DNA of 64,000 nt from Oceanisphaera marina (GCF_014643915.1 NZ_BMKE01000001.1:208917-272916), one strand, 5' to 3'; shown: positions 16,823-27,711, numbered from the stretch's first letter. The notes: generated from the letters alone by a model not told the origin. Made by a program: numbers and translations.

Positions 16823-18102
16823 GCGGTTTTACGCCACAGCTGCTCCATAGCCAGAGCAATCAGGGTGCCGGTCAGCAAGCCATTGCCCAGCAGGTATTGC
16901 GCCAGCCCCGGCCAGTCACGATACAGCTCGGTCGGCAGAAACATACAACCAACGCCAAGCAGCATGGTCACGCCTAAAATAGTCCCGGCTCTTTGGTCTA
17001 ACGGATACTTGGTCAACAGCTGAAAGGCCAGCATCACCAGCTTGATAAAGGTCGCCAGCAAGGCGGCATTGGCCACTGGTGCCGGTAATAGCGATAAAAA
17101 ACCCACCGCTGCCGGAAACAGGCTGACCAGCGCCAGACAAATACACGCCAGCATGAAAGGACCACGTCTTTTATCACCGGTAAGCTGGATAAAGCCTGCC
17201 GTCACCGGCAAAGGCACCACGGCAATGGTGGCCAGGCCGCCAGCCATAAGGTGGCTGATGCCCGATGCCCAGCTGCTGCGATTCAGCGCCTGCTTCATGT
17301 CGGATTGCTCTTCATCGACGACCGAGGAAATAGCTGTAATAGCCGCCACCTGATTCGAGATCAATAACAACGAAAACAGCACAGCGACCACCAGCATGCC
17401 CATATCGAGTCGTGGCCAGCCAAAGACAAAGATTGCCGGCCACTGCACGCCAGAGGCGGTGTCAGGCAAGGTAGAGGCACTGAGTCCGAATAGGGTAAAG
17501 GCGCCCCAGCCCAGCACTATACCCACCAGCACCGCATAGGTGCGCACCACGGCATGGCGACTGAACGAGCACAATAACACGCCGATAAACACCAGCAGAC
17601 CAATCGCGGCCACCGGCATGGTCATTACGCCACTGCGCGGATCGGTGACCATGCCGCGCACAAACACCCCCGACAGCTGGATCACCAGCAACAACATAAA
17701 GCAGCCCGTCACCAGCGGCGTGAACAAGAACAGCAAGCGATGGGTTTGTCTTGCCAGACCCAGCACCAGCATAATAGCTCCCGCCACCAATACCCCGCCG
17801 GCCAGCAAACGCAGGATCTCGCCGCCCTCATACCCCTGAGCCCGGCCAATGTAGGCCATCACCACAAACACGATCGCCCAGGATCCCGCCGGGCCGTCGG
17901 CCACCGGATAACGGTGCCCCACAGCCACTTGCAGTAAAGAACTCAGACCCACCAGCATCAGGGTGCGCTGCATCAGACCGGCAATGTCTGCGCTTTCCAG
18001 CCCAAACGCCTGTCCCAGCACGATGGGCAGCGCCAGGGCATTGGCCAGTAAAAAAATAAACCACTGGCTGACACTTAATCCCCAGCCAAAACGAGATTGC
18101 AT
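16819..18102 (-). CDS. NCS2-family nucleobase permease (uracil/xanthine type)
   Basis: A 427-residue polytopic protein of the NCS2 uracil/xanthine:cation symporter family, recognised by FGLESADIAGLMQRTLMLVGLSSLLQV, RYPVADGPAGSWAIVFVVMAYIG and the SSVVDEEQSDMKQALNRSSWASGISHLMAGGLATIAVVPLPVTAGF region. It probably imports a purine or pyrimidine base with a cation; the exact base is unclear and the sequence is divergent from UraA. The start at 18102 is chosen for GGAG nine bases upstream; the frame is open 48 bases further up without a site. It lies between the zinc and copper regulators with no obvious functional link. Confidence 0.8.
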   Translation of the reverse strand: MQSRFGWGLSVSQWFIFLLANALALPIVLGQAFGLESADIAGLMQRTLMLVGLSSLLQVAVGHRYPVADGPAGSWAIVFVVMAYIGRAQGYEGGEILRLLAGGVLVAGAIMLVLGLARQTHRLLFLFTPLVTGCFMLLLVIQLSGVFVRGMVTDPRSGVMTMPVAAIGLLVFIGVLLCSFSRHAVVRTYAVLVGIVLGWGAFTLFGLSASTLPDTASGVQWPAIFVFGWPRLDMGMLVVAVLFSLLLISNQVAAITAISSVVDEEQSDMKQALNRSSWASGISHLMAGGLATIAVVPLPVTAGFIQLTGDKRRGPFMLACICLALVSLFPAAVGFLSLLPAPVANAALLATFIKLVMLAFQLLTKYPLDQRAGTILGVTMLLGVGCMFLPTELYRDWPGLAQYLLGNGLLTGTLIALAMEQLWRKTA

Positions 18103-18313
18103 ACCTAACTCCAGCCTTTCGGCAGCGGTGAGCTGACAGCCTTGAACCATCAGTCGGAAATAAACACTAAGCCCTTCGGGGCGCTGTAAGCTGTGAGCGG
18201 CCAGTTAACAACCAACAGCATAAACACGTTACGTTGTGCGCCGTCAGTAATAAGTGAACACCAGGTTCTTTGAATTGTGGTTGAACTGTTCGCTGACGGC
18301 TGATAGCTCCGCA

Positions 18314-18742
18314 TTAGCGGGCGTTATTGCCGGCGGCCAGTTGCTTGCCATCCAGCGCTTCCAGAATGGAGCAATGTTCGGCACTTTCCAGGCCACCGCA
18401 ACAGGCATCGGAGAGCTGTTTAAGCGACTGACGAAACTGCTCCAGCTCGGCAATGCGCTCGGATACATCCTGAATTTTTGCATCGGCCACCGCTTTTACC
18501 TCACGACAGGTCACCTGACAACTACTTACCCGCAGCGACAACAGCTCGTCAATTTCTTTCAAGGTAAATCCCACCCGCTTGCTGCGCAGAATAAAATGCA
18601 GCCGGCGTTTATCTTCCTCGTTATACAAACGGTATCCGGCAGGGCTACGCAGACTAGGCGAAAGCAGACCTTCCTTTTCATAAAAACGCAGCGTATCGGC
18701 TTTTACGCCAAAGTGCTTTGCCAATTCACCAATTCGAAACAT
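18314..18742 (-). CDS. zntR: MerR-family zinc-responsive regulator, ZntR-like
   Basis: A 142-residue MerR protein. The N-terminal HTH starts MFRIGELAKHFGVKADTLRFYEKEGLLSP. The C-terminal metal loop DACCGG...EHCSILEAL contains the Cys-Cys pair and a distal Cys that ZntR uses for two zinc ions, plus a Cys in VTCREV of the dimer helix region. It should activate a zinc/cadmium exporter gene (zntA), which is not in this window. The copper ATPase nearby has its own CueR. Cadmium/lead-specific relatives are an alternative. Confidence 0.85.
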   Translation of the reverse strand: MFRIGELAKHFGVKADTLRFYEKEGLLSPSLRSPAGYRLYNEEDKRRLHFILRSKRVGFTLKEIDELLSLRVSSCQVTCREVKAVADAKIQDVSERIAELEQFRQSLKQLSDACCGGLESAEHCSILEALDGKQLAAGNNAR

Positions 18743-18965
18743 TCATTATTCTCCAGCCAGGGCCAACAGACCCTAATCAAATCCAATCCCCGGGGTTGTT
18801 ACACTTGAAAACTCTTGACACTAAAACAAATAGTCACACAAGCCGGGGCAAAATAAAGTAGAATACGCCGCCTCTGTTCTGGCGTACCAGGCGGTTTGGT
18901 AAAGTCGACGCTCATTCGCCGATTTTACCAAACCCCCCGATTGATCGTTAAAGGAACGAGAACCC

Positions 18966-20549
18966 ATGGAAACTGCTCGACCCATTCGCCGTGCTCTGCT
19001 GAGTGTGTCTGACAAAGCCGGCATCGTCGCTTTTGCACAAGGCCTCAACGCCCGCGGTGTAGAACTGCTGTCTACCGGTGGCACCGCACGTTTGCTGGCC
19101 GAACAAGGCTTGCCCGTCACCGAAGTATCCGATTATACCGGTTTTCCGGAAATGATGGATGGCCGCGTTAAAACCCTGCACCCCAAGGTTCATGGCGGTA
19201 TTCTTGGCCGTCGCGGCAAAGATGATGCCATTATGGCCGAGCACGCCATTGCGCCCATCGACATGGTCGTGGTTAACCTCTACCCGTTCGCCAATACCGT
19301 CGCCAACGCCGATTGCAGCCTCGAAGATGCCATCGAAAACATCGACATTGGTGGACCGACAATGGTACGTGCCGCCGCCAAAAACCACAACGATGTGGCC
19401 ATAGTGGTAAATGCCGGTGATTACGACCGCTTGCTGGCTGAAATGGACACAGGTAACAACAGCCTGACTCAGGCGACACGTTTCGATCTCGCCATTGCCG
19501 CTTTCGAGCACACCGCCCAGTACGATGGCATGATTGCCAACTACTTTGGCACCATGGTGCCGGCCTATCACGCCGCCAGCAAAGACTCCGCCTTCCCGCG
19601 TACCATCAATTACCAGTTCACCAAGAAGCAGGATCTGCGCTACGGCGAAAACAGCCATCAGAACGCCGCTTTCTACGTGGAAAACAATATTGATGAAGCC
19701 TCCGTTGCTACGGCGACTCAGCTGCAAGGCAAAGAGCTGTCGTTCAACAACATCAATGACACCGACACCGCTCTGGAATGCGTGAAGGAATTCGACGTTC
19801 CCGCCTGTGTGATCGTCAAGCACGCCAACCCGTGTGGTGTAGCGCTAGGCGATAACCTGCTGGAAGCCTACGATCGTGCCTATCAAACCGATCCTACTTC
19901 GGCCTTTGGCGGCATTATTGCCTTTAACCGCGAGCTGGACGAAGCCACGGCCAAGGCCATTGTTGAGCGCCAGTTTGTGGAAGTGATTATCGCGCCCAGC
20001 ATCTCCGACGCCGCCAAGGCGACCGTAGCCGACAAGAAAAACGTACGTCTGCTGGAATGTGGTCAATGGGCTGCCAAAACTCAGGGCCGTGACATCAAGC
20101 GCGTAAACGGCGGTATTCTGGTGCAGGATCGGGATCAGGGCATGATCGATCTCGACGATGTTAAAGTGGTCAGCAAGCGCCAGCCAAGCGACGCCGAGCT
20201 GCAAGACTTGCTGTTCTGCTGGAAAGTGGCCAAGTACGTTAAATCCAACGCCATCGTGTATGCCAAAGGCGCACAAACCATAGGCGTGGGCGCGGGCCAG
20301 ATGAGCCGGGTTTATTCAGCCAAAATTGCCGGTATCAAGGCCGCCGATGAAGGTCTGCAGGTGGAAGGTTCGGTGATGGCATCCGATGCCTTCTTCCCGT
20401 TCCGTGACGGCATCGATGCCGCTGCCGCCGCCGGTATCAGCTGTGTGATCCAGCCCGGTGGCTCTATGCGGGATGACGAAGTGATTCAGGCTGCGGACGA
20501 GCATGGCATGACCATGGTGTTCACCGGCATGCGCCACTTCCGCCACTGA
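18966..20549 (+). CDS. purH: bifunctional AICAR transformylase / IMP cyclohydrolase
   Basis: A 527-residue PurH catalysing the last two steps of IMP synthesis. The N-terminal MGS-like cyclohydrolase domain (residues about 1-200) has [45 protein letters not shown]. The C-terminal transformylase has the catalytic VKHANPCG and the [13 protein letters not shown] segment. AAAGGAACGAG precedes the ATG. The gene is followed, after a 222-base gap with a palindromic element, by purD on the same strand, the usual gammaproteobacterial order. Confidence 0.97.
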   Translation: METARPIRRALLSVSDKAGIVAFAQGLNARGVELLSTGGTARLLAEQGLPVTEVSDYTGFPEMMDGRVKTLHPKVHGGILGRRGKDDAIMAEHAIAPIDMVVVNLYPFANTVANADCSLEDAIENIDIGGPTMVRAAAKNHNDVAIVVNAGDYDRLLAEMDTGNNSLTQATRFDLAIAAFEHTAQYDGMIANYFGTMVPAYHAASKDSAFPRTINYQFTKKQDLRYGENSHQNAAFYVENNIDEASVATATQLQGKELSFNNINDTDTALECVKEFDVPACVIVKHANPCGVALGDNLLEAYDRAYQTDPTSAFGGIIAFNRELDEATAKAIVERQFVEVIIAPSISDAAKATVADKKNVRLLECGQWAAKTQGRDIKRVNGGILVQDRDQGMIDLDDVKVVSKRQPSDAELQDLLFCWKVAKYVKSNAIVYAKGAQTIGVGAGQMSRVYSAKIAGIKAADEGLQVEGSVMASDAFFPFRDGIDAAAAAGISCVIQPGGSMRDDEVIQAADEHGMTMVFTGMRHFRH

Positions 20550-20591
20550 TAAGAAACTAGGGGCGGTGTTATTGAACGCTGGGTAGCTATC

Positions 20592-20695
20592 GGGACAGGG
20601 GGAATCTCACGCCGACACGCCATGAACCCTCCATGGGGGCTCGAAATGCCATCCATGGCATTTCATGGTCGGCTTAGAGACTGCCCCCTATCCCT
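20592..20695. repeat. nested palindromic intergenic element between purH and purD
   Basis: A 104-base element built of nested inverted repeats. The outer arms (20592-20615 and 20669-20695) are imperfectly complementary around GGGACAGGGGG / CCCCCTATCCC and GCCGAC / GTCGGC. An inner pair CCATGAA / TTCATGG follows. The centre is a perfect 9-bp stem, GAAATGCCA / TGGCATTTC with a 4-base loop (20643-20664). It has no open frame and no T-run. It may be a dispersed repeat and may form an RNA structure within a purHD transcript. Confidence 0.65.
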
Positions 20696-20771
20696 CCCTA
20701 ACCGGCTGAATGGCATTTTGCAGACCCGTAGTTTCCTTCATTTGCTTTATAGGTTTTGAGGAACAAAATTG

Positions 20772-22061
20772 ATGAAAGTATTAGTCATTGGTGGTGGCGG
20801 TCGTGAACACGCCCTGGCCTGGAAAGCCGCCCAGTCTGCCAACGTCAGCCAGGTATTCGTGGCGCCCGGCAATGCTGGCACCGAGCTTGAGCCCAGCCTG
20901 ACCAATGTGGCCATTGCCGCCACCGATATTCAGGACCTGCTGGCCTTCGCCAAAAAAGAGCAGGTTGCCCTCACCATAGTGGGCCCGGAAGCGCCGTTGG
21001 TGGCCGGTGTAGTGGATGCCTTTGAGGCCGAGAACATGGCGATTTTTGGCCCCAGCGCCGCTGCGGCCCAGTTGGAAGGCTCCAAGGCCTTTACCAAAGA
21101 CTTTCTCGCTCGCCAAAACATCCCCAGCGCCGATTATCAGAACTTTACCGAGGTAGAGCCCGCCCTGGCCTACTTGCGGGAGAAAGGCGCGCCCATCGTG
21201 GTGAAAGCCGATGGCCTTGCGGCCGGTAAAGGCGTGATCGTCGCCATGACGCTGAGCGAGGCCGAAGCCGCAGTGCGCGACATGTTGTCTGGCAATGCCT
21301 TTGGTGATGCGGGTAGCCGGGTGGTGATCGAAGAGTTTCTGGATGGCGAAGAAGCCTCCTTTATCGTGATGGTCGACGGCGAACATGTGTTGCCGATGGC
21401 CACCAGCCAGGATCACAAGCGCGTTGGCGATGGCGACACCGGGCCCAATACCGGCGGCATGGGCGCCTATAGCCCCGCCCCTGTGGTGACGCCCGAGATC
21501 CACGATCGCATTATGGAACAGGTGATCATGCCCACGGTGCGCGGCATGGCCGATGAAGGTCATGTTTACAAAGGCTTTTTGTATGCGGGTCTGATGATAG
21601 ACAAGCGTGGTCAACCCAAGGTGATCGAATTCAACTGTCGCTTTGGCGATCCGGAAACCCAGCCCATTATGCTGCGCTTGCAGTCTGATCTGGTTGCACT
21701 GTGTCTGGCCGGCTGCAAAGGCGAGCTGAACAAGGTGAGTGCCGAGTTTGATCCGCGCGCATCTGTAGGTGTGGTGCTGGCGGCCGGTGGTTATCCGGGG
21801 CACTATCGCCAGAATGATGTCATCAGCAACATTCCTGCTGAAACCGACATCAGCAAAGTCTTTCATGCCGGTAGCAAATTCAAAGACGGCGAACTGCTTA
21901 CCTCTGGCGGCCGAGTGTTATGTGCCACCGCATTGGGCAACACGGTCACCGAGGCTCAGGCCAACGCCTACGCCGTTGCCCGACAGGTGGAATGGGAAGG
22001 CGTGTTTTATCGCCACGACATCGCCTATCGCGCCATTGAGCGTGAAAACGCCGCGTCTTAA
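20772..22061 (+). CDS. purD: phosphoribosylamine-glycine ligase
   Basis: A 429-residue GAR synthetase, an ATP-grasp enzyme joining glycine to phosphoribosylamine. Visible blocks: KVLVIGGGGREHALAWK at the N-terminus, GPEAPLVAGVVDAF, the ATP-grasp core VVKADGLAAGKGVIVA, DHKRVGDGDTGPNTGGMGAYSPAP and EFNCRFGDPETQP. GAGGAA lies upstream of the ATG at 20772; a TTG immediately before is unlikely to be used. A strong terminator follows at 22091. Confidence 0.97.
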   Translation: MKVLVIGGGGREHALAWKAAQSANVSQVFVAPGNAGTELEPSLTNVAIAATDIQDLLAFAKKEQVALTIVGPEAPLVAGVVDAFEAENMAIFGPSAAAAQLEGSKAFTKDFLARQNIPSADYQNFTEVEPALAYLREKGAPIVVKADGLAAGKGVIVAMTLSEAEAAVRDMLSGNAFGDAGSRVVIEEFLDGEEASFIVMVDGEHVLPMATSQDHKRVGDGDTGPNTGGMGAYSPAPVVTPEIHDRIMEQVIMPTVRGMADEGHVYKGFLYAGLMIDKRGQPKVIEFNCRFGDPETQPIMLRLQSDLVALCLAGCKGELNKVSAEFDPRASVGVVLAAGGYPGHYRQNDVISNIPAETDISKVFHAGSKFKDGELLTSGGRVLCATALGNTVTEAQANAYAVARQVEWEGVFYRHDIAYRAIERENAAS

Positions 22062-22090
22062 GGCAAACATTCGGCCTGAACTCGGATAGC

Positions 22091-22120
22091 AAGCCGCCAT
22101 CGCAAGATGGCGGCTTTTTT
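22091..22120 (+). terminator. rho-independent terminator of purD
   Basis: An 11-bp perfect stem (AAGCCGCCATC / GATGGCGGCTT, GCAA loop) followed by a run of T. Confidence 0.92.
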
Positions 22121-22230
22121 ATGCGCGGTTATTTCTCCTCACATATCGAAAACCATCTACCCTTTATCCAGATGCGGCTAATGATTCTCTGGCTTGGCAT
22201 CCGCTTGTTTCCTGTTGAAAGGAGTCATGT

Positions 22231-22599
22231 ATGTACCCAAAAGTATTACTCGGACTGGCAATGGCCTTCAGTGTGCAGGTTTGGGCCGCGCCGGTGCAAA
22301 CGGCCGATAGCAGTGAGGGAGAAATTCTGACCAACGAAGCCGGCATGAGTCTGTATGTATTCGATAAAGACGAGGCCGGCGTCAGTAATTGTAATGACAC
22401 CTGTGCCGACAATTGGCCACCACTGGCGGCCAGTAAAGAAGACCAGGCCGCAGGCGATTACGGCATTATTACCCGATCCGATGGCAGCCTGCAGTGGAGC
22501 TATCTGGATCAACCCCTGTACCTGTGGAAGCAAGACAAGGCACCCGGTGATATGACCGGTGATGGCAAATTCGATGTGTGGCATCTGGCCAAGCCCTGA
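22231..22599 (+). CDS. secreted COG4315-type protein with YxFDxD motifs
   Basis: A 122-residue protein with a Sec signal peptide (MYPKVLLGLAMAFSVQVWA). The mature part resembles the 'predicted lipoprotein with Yx(FWY)xxD motif' family: GMSLYVFDKDEAGVSNC, CADNWPPL, and a second half with SYLDQPLYLWKQDKAPGDMTGDG. Two conserved cysteines flank NDT. Function in this family is not established; it lacks a lipobox here, so it is probably periplasmic. AAGGAG precedes the ATG. A bidirectional terminator follows. Confidence 0.75.
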   Translation: MYPKVLLGLAMAFSVQVWAAPVQTADSSEGEILTNEAGMSLYVFDKDEAGVSNCNDTCADNWPPLAASKEDQAAGDYGIITRSDGSLQWSYLDQPLYLWKQDKAPGDMTGDGKFDVWHLAKP

Positions 22600-22624
22600 G
22601 CCTGAACATAAGGTGATACATAAT

Positions 22625-22651
22625 AAAAAGAGCCCTTGCGGGCTCTTTTTT
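22625..22651. terminator. bidirectional terminator
   Basis: AAAAAGAGCCC / GGGCTCTTTTT, 4-base loop, between two convergent genes. T-runs on both strands allow it to serve both. Confidence 0.9.
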
Positions 22652-23006
22652 AAAGTTGCTCGGCCAGCCAGTCGGCAAAACCGGGCAGAGCCCCAAGGTG
22701 AGGTAACAGCGTTAGAGTCACATCGGGATATTGCGCCCGCTTTTGCTCCAGCACCGAAGGCAGATCGTTGACCACATGCTTGCCCTGAGCCAGAAAATAG
22801 GGAAACAAGGTGATGTCTTTAGCGCCCGCCGCTATTTGCTGATCAATAGACTGTTCCAGCGTGGGCTCGGCCAATTCCCAAAACGCATGGCCCAATACAT
22901 CGAAACGTGCCGTCATTGCCCGAGACAGGCTGTGGGAGAATATGGCTATTTCTTCGTTGGCTGCCACGCGGCGGCTGCCGTGAGCAACCAGTATAAATCC
23001 GTTCAT
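22650..23006 (-). CDS. small CbiX/SirB-type chelatase family protein
   Basis: A 118-residue single-domain CbiX-family protein. The N-terminal FILVAHGSR holds the metal-site histidine and the second conserved part reads KDITLFPYFLAQGKHVVNDLP. Single-domain members insert Co or Fe into tetrapyrroles such as sirohydrochlorin as dimers. No other tetrapyrrole genes are nearby, so the substrate is open. The ATG at 23006 has AAGGAG upstream and lies one base after the stop of the preceding gene, implying translational coupling with that unknown protein. Confidence 0.8.
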   Translation of the reverse strand: MNGFILVAHGSRRVAANEEIAIFSHSLSRAMTARFDVLGHAFWELAEPTLEQSIDQQIAAGAKDITLFPYFLAQGKHVVNDLPSVLEQKRAQYPDVTLTLLPHLGALPGFADWLAEQL

Positions 23007-23007
23007 G

Positions 23008-23430
23008 TTACTCCTTTTTACGCTTGACCAGTGGGTCCTGTGCCGCCAGCACATCCACACAGTAATCCCAGCTGGCAATGCGATAATGCTGAATATCTTC
23101 GTCCAGATGCAGACCTTTGCTTTGCTGATGAAACCAGATCAAAAAACGAGAGGGCGTAATCAGCTGGATCTGGCTGTCGGACCCAAAGTCGTCGTCGTCC
23201 ATATAGTCCAAAACATCGGCACCTTCCAGCACGCGATAGCCAAATAAATGATCGAACTGTAACTGATAGATGACCTGAGGCGGAATGTCCATTTTGGTGG
23301 GGATGCCCATAGACAGCAGCAAGCGCCCCGTCCATACATCCTGATACACCTCGGTGAGCATGAGCCCGGTGGTTAAACCACGGCCGCCCGACCAGGGTGT
23401 TGCCATTTGTCGAATGGTATTTACTTCCAT
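23008..23430 (-). CDS. uncharacterised protein coupled to CbiX-like gene
   Basis: A 140-residue soluble protein I do not recognise. Visible features: GGRGLTTGLMLTEVYQDVWTGRLLLS near the N-terminus, a strongly acidic patch YMDDDDFGSDSQ around residue 80, and a basic tail KRKKE. There is no signal peptide or membrane helix. GGAGG lies five bases before the ATG at 23430; another ATG is directly upstream. Its stop precedes the CbiX-like start by one base, so the two are made together. Confidence 0.7.
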   Translation of the reverse strand: MEVNTIRQMATPWSGGRGLTTGLMLTEVYQDVWTGRLLLSMGIPTKMDIPPQVIYQLQFDHLFGYRVLEGADVLDYMDDDDFGSDSQIQLITPSRFLIWFHQQSKGLHLDEDIQHYRIASWDYCVDVLAAQDPLVKRKKE

Positions 23431-23499
23431 CATAGCCTCCCAAAAACGGGAACAGACTGGAGTTAGTTATAACAATTCAAACGTTAAAGGAGCAAGTAT

Positions 23500-23532
23500 A
23501 GAAGAAAGAAAAAACCCGGCGAAAGCCGGGTT
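23500..23532 (-). terminator. rho-independent terminator of hupA
   Basis: Stem AACCCGGC / GCCGGGTT around GAAA, followed on the minus strand by TTTTTTCTTTC, 10 bases after the hupA stop. Confidence 0.88.
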
Positions 23533-23541
23533 GAGAAGCAA

Positions 23542-23814
23542 TTACTTGATAGCGTCTTTTAAGGCTTTGCCGGCAACGAAGGCAGGAACGTTGGCAGCGG
23601 CAATCTGAATTTCGTTGCCTGTTTGCGGGTTACGGCCGGTACGGGCGGCACGGTGATTAACCTTGAAAGTACCAAAACCAACCAGTTGCACCGGGTCACC
23701 TTCTTTCAGGCTTTGGGTGATACCGTTCAATACTTCTTCCAATGCGGCCTTGGCCTGTACTTTATTCAAATCTGCCTTGGCAGCGATTGCATCAACAAGC
23801 TGAGTCTTATTCAT
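23542..23814 (-). CDS. hupA: nucleoid protein HU, alpha-type
   Basis: A 90-residue HU protein beginning [20 protein letters not shown] with the DNA-binding arm [21 protein letters not shown] and the C-terminal [17 protein letters not shown], closest to HU-alpha. It bends and compacts DNA as a dimer. The start at 23814 is fixed by homology and an AAGGA site; the frame is open 48 bases further. Its place near purHD matches the enteric order. Confidence 0.95.
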   Translation of the reverse strand: MNKTQLVDAIAAKADLNKVQAKAALEEVLNGITQSLKEGDPVQLVGFGTFKVNHRAARTGRNPQTGNEIQIAAANVPAFVAGKALKDAIK

Positions 23815-24146
23815 AGGGGATCCTTTCTCACTTGGCATTAAGTGGTTACCCACTCTATTCAAATTTAGGCGTCAAGCAAAGCCTTTGTCTGGTAGCTCAA
23901 CATCAAGTGCCGTTGTTTTGTGCAAAATATGCGGAAAACATCACATAACCGCTACAGAAATGCCGCTATGGCTGCGGTCAACACCGAACCCAGCATAGCC
24001 GAGGCCCGCATCGGCTGCCAGACTCACCGCGACTTTCGGCACAAAATAACCCGCTTATCGAAGCCGGTCCGACAGAAGCAGACCGGCAATAAACGACAAA
24101 TGACGTGTTTTGTAGGCGCGGCGCTGTTTTCAGGCCAGGCCGGCTA
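23815..24146. other. intergenic region upstream of hupA
   Basis: About 330 bases without a supported gene. It should hold the hupA promoter. A hairpin GCCGGTC / GACCGGC at 24063-24087 lies 60 bases after the end of the next minus-strand gene and may help end that transcript, though no good T-run follows. Confidence 0.5.
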
Positions 24147-25010
24147 TTACGACTCCAGATCCTTGATGACCACGGTAGAGTCACAACGGCCAAACCCTTC
24201 GCCCAGCAGTTTTTCGTATACCTTGTGCACATGCTCGGTCAATGGCAGTGTCAGCCCCTGCTGCTCGGCTTCATCCAGGCAAATGCCCAGATCCTTGTGC
24301 ATCCACTGGGCAGCAAAGCCAAAATCGAATTTATCGTCCGCCATGGTTTGCGCGCGGTTTTGCAGCTGCCAGCTTTGTGCGGCACCACCGGCCAGCACAT
24401 CAATCAGGGTGGGAATATCCAGCCCGGCTTTTTTGGCGATCATCAAGCCTTCGGCTATCCCCTGCACGGCACCAATCACGCAGATTTGATTCACCATCTT
24501 GCAACGCTGGCCGGCACCGACCGGGCCTAAGCGCGTGACTTTTTTACCGTAGGCCGCCAGCACAGGTGCCGCTTCGGCCACATCCGCCTCACCGCCGCCG
24601 ACCATAATGGTCAGGGCGCCGTTTTCTGCGCCCAGCTGGCCGCCAGATACAGGTGCATCAATAAAGCGTAGGCCCGCTTTACCTGCGGCCTCTGCCAGCT
24701 CTTCGGCCAAAATAGCCGAGGTGGTGGTGTGATCCACCAACAGCGCGCCCGCTTTCATGCCGGCCAACACGCCCTCATCGCCATACACTACAGAGCGTAC
24801 ATCGTCGTCGTTACCCACACACACCATGACAATGTCTGCGTCTTTGGCCGCCTCGGCAGGCGTCGCACCATAAGAGCCCCCCTGTTGCTCGGCCCAGCTG
24901 GCCGCCTTTTCAGTACTGCGGTTATACACGCACACCTGATGTCCTGCCTGTTGCAGGTGGCCGGCCATGGGAAATCCCATGACGCCCAGGCCGATAAATG
25001 CCAGTTTCAT
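24147..25010 (-). CDS. beta-hydroxyacid dehydrogenase, 3-hydroxyisobutyrate dehydrogenase family
   Basis: A 287-residue NAD(P)-dependent enzyme: Rossmann start MKLAFIGLGVMGFPMAGHL, substrate-binding DAPVSGG near residue 120, and the catalytic lysine in GAGQRCKMVNQ near residue 170. The family covers 3-hydroxyisobutyrate, tartronate semialdehyde, glyoxylate/succinic semialdehyde and sulfolactaldehyde reductases, which are hard to separate by eye. No valine, glycerate or hydroxypyruvate genes are nearby. AGGAG lies upstream of the ATG. It is on the same strand as astD but behind a probable terminator. Confidence 0.85.
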   Translation of the reverse strand: MKLAFIGLGVMGFPMAGHLQQAGHQVCVYNRSTEKAASWAEQQGGSYGATPAEAAKDADIVMVCVGNDDDVRSVVYGDEGVLAGMKAGALLVDHTTTSAILAEELAEAAGKAGLRFIDAPVSGGQLGAENGALTIMVGGGEADVAEAAPVLAAYGKKVTRLGPVGAGQRCKMVNQICVIGAVQGIAEGLMIAKKAGLDIPTLIDVLAGGAAQSWQLQNRAQTMADDKFDFGFAAQWMHKDLGICLDEAEQQGLTLPLTEHVHKVYEKLLGEGFGRCDSTVVIKDLES

Positions 25011-25133
25011 CTCTGCTGCTCCTTTGGTTTTTATGCTGTTTCGCTAACTGAATGGCGCTATTTGTATCAATAAATGCGGCGGACTGCATCTTTGTTGAGG
25101 CCACCAAGAGAATTCCATCATGAATAGACAGAA

Positions 25134-25166
25134 AACCCTGCTGCCACGCCAGGCGCAGCAGCAGGG
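25134..25166 (-). terminator. probable terminator of the ast operon
   Basis: ACCCTGCTGC pairs with GCAGCAGGGT around a GC-rich loop; on the minus strand TTTTCTG follows. It lies 40 bases after astD. Confidence 0.55.
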
Positions 25167-25203
25167 TCAGGGTGTTACAGCAAAAGCTTAACGCGCCGTG
25201 GAT

Positions 25204-26694
<1,491 letters not shown>

Positions 26695-27711
26695 CTATAT
26701 CTCCACTAGCCGGACGGTATCGCCGTCTTCCACCTTGAGCAAGCGCGCCACCTCGTCGGTCAGCACCGCCTGCGCCTTGTCTTCATTAATCGCCACCTCG
26801 GCAATAAGGGCACGAAAATGGGCAAATTCAGTATTGCTAATCAGGTGGGTTTTACCCTGAATGGTCTTGCCAACATGCACCTTTAGCTGGCGGCTGGTGC
26901 GTACGGTGCGAATTTGCGATAACTCACACTCCACACTGGGGCCGGCATCAAAAATGTCGACATAGCCGCGCCAGGTAAAACCTTCTTCTTCCAGCATGCG
27001 CAGGGCAGGCCGGGTATTATCATGGGTTTTCCCGATGACGGACTTCGCCTCTTTAGACAGCAAATTCACGTAGATCGGGAACTTGGGCATCAAATCGGCA
27101 ATAAAGCCTTTTTGGCCAATACCGGTAAGATAGTCGACGGTAGGAAAGTCCATCGAAAAAAAGTGCTCTTGCAACCAGCTCCAGAAAGGGCTGTTACCTT
27201 TTGCGTCGGACACGCCGCGCATTTCTGCCAGAATGCGGTGATCAAATAACTCGGTAAATTCTGCCAGAAACAAAAAACGACATTTAGACAACAAGCGTCC
27301 ATTCAAGCCCTTGCGTGCCGACTCGCGCAAAAACAGCGTACACAGCTCGCTGACTCCGGTGTAGTCATTACTCAGGGTCAGGGTGTCGACCACATTGTAA
27401 ATGCCCAATCGCGGCGAGCTGTGTACCTGCTTGCCCAGCAGATAATTATAAAAAGGAGCAGACAAGCCCACGGCTGCATCTATGGCGCAGGTGCCCATTA
27501 CCTCACCGGACTCACTGTCTTCGGCCACAAAAAAGTACAGGCACTCGCCCTTGCCTGCCGGTCGGCTGGCAAAGGAAGCCACTGAATGATCTATCTTGTT
27601 CTGAAGTAGTTCGTCGTTAACCGGCAGCGAGGTAAAACCATGACCAGACTCAATAGCGAACTGCTTGAGGGTGGGGAAATCTTTCTGCTCTATGGGGCGG
27701 ATCACCAGCAT
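26695..27711 (-). CDS. astA: arginine N-succinyltransferase
   Basis: A 338-residue AstA, which transfers succinyl from succinyl-CoA to the alpha-amino group of arginine, the first pathway step. MLVIRPIEQKDFPTLKQFA, HGFTSLPVN, EVMGTCAIDAAVGLSAPFYNY and LGIYNVVDTLTLSNDYTGVSELCTLFL are family blocks. A single subunit is present, not the paired AruF/AruG form. I chose the ATG at 27711; the frame runs 36 bases further upstream through a cysteine-rich stretch with no homology. Confidence 0.95.
   Translation of the reverse strand: MLVIRPIEQKDFPTLKQFAIESGHGFTSLPVNDELLQNKIDHSVASFASRPAGKGECLYFFVAEDSESGEVMGTCAIDAAVGLSAPFYNYLLGKQVHSSPRLGIYNVVDTLTLSNDYTGVSELCTLFLRESARKGLNGRLLSKCRFLFLAEFTELFDHRILAEMRGVSDAKGNSPFWSWLQEHFFSMDFPTVDYLTGIGQKGFIADLMPKFPIYVNLLSKEAKSVIGKTHDNTRPALRMLEEEGFTWRGYVDIFDAGPSVECELSQIRTVRTSRQLKVHVGKTIQGKTHLISNTEFAHFRALIAEVAINEDKAQAVLTDEVARLLKVEDGDTVRLVEI

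Noticed and set aside
18742-18966. ZntR operator or PurR box upstream of zntR/purH
   Set aside because: No dyad with MerR spacing and no ACGCAAACG-type site could be found; only an ordinary TTGACA is visible.
18948-19823. 291-codon frame antisense to purH
   Set aside because: Shadow of purH, valine/histidine/glycine-rich, no family motif.
20781-21866. 361-codon frame antisense to purD
   Set aside because: Histidine- and glycine-rich shadow of a highly conserved gene; no start signal.
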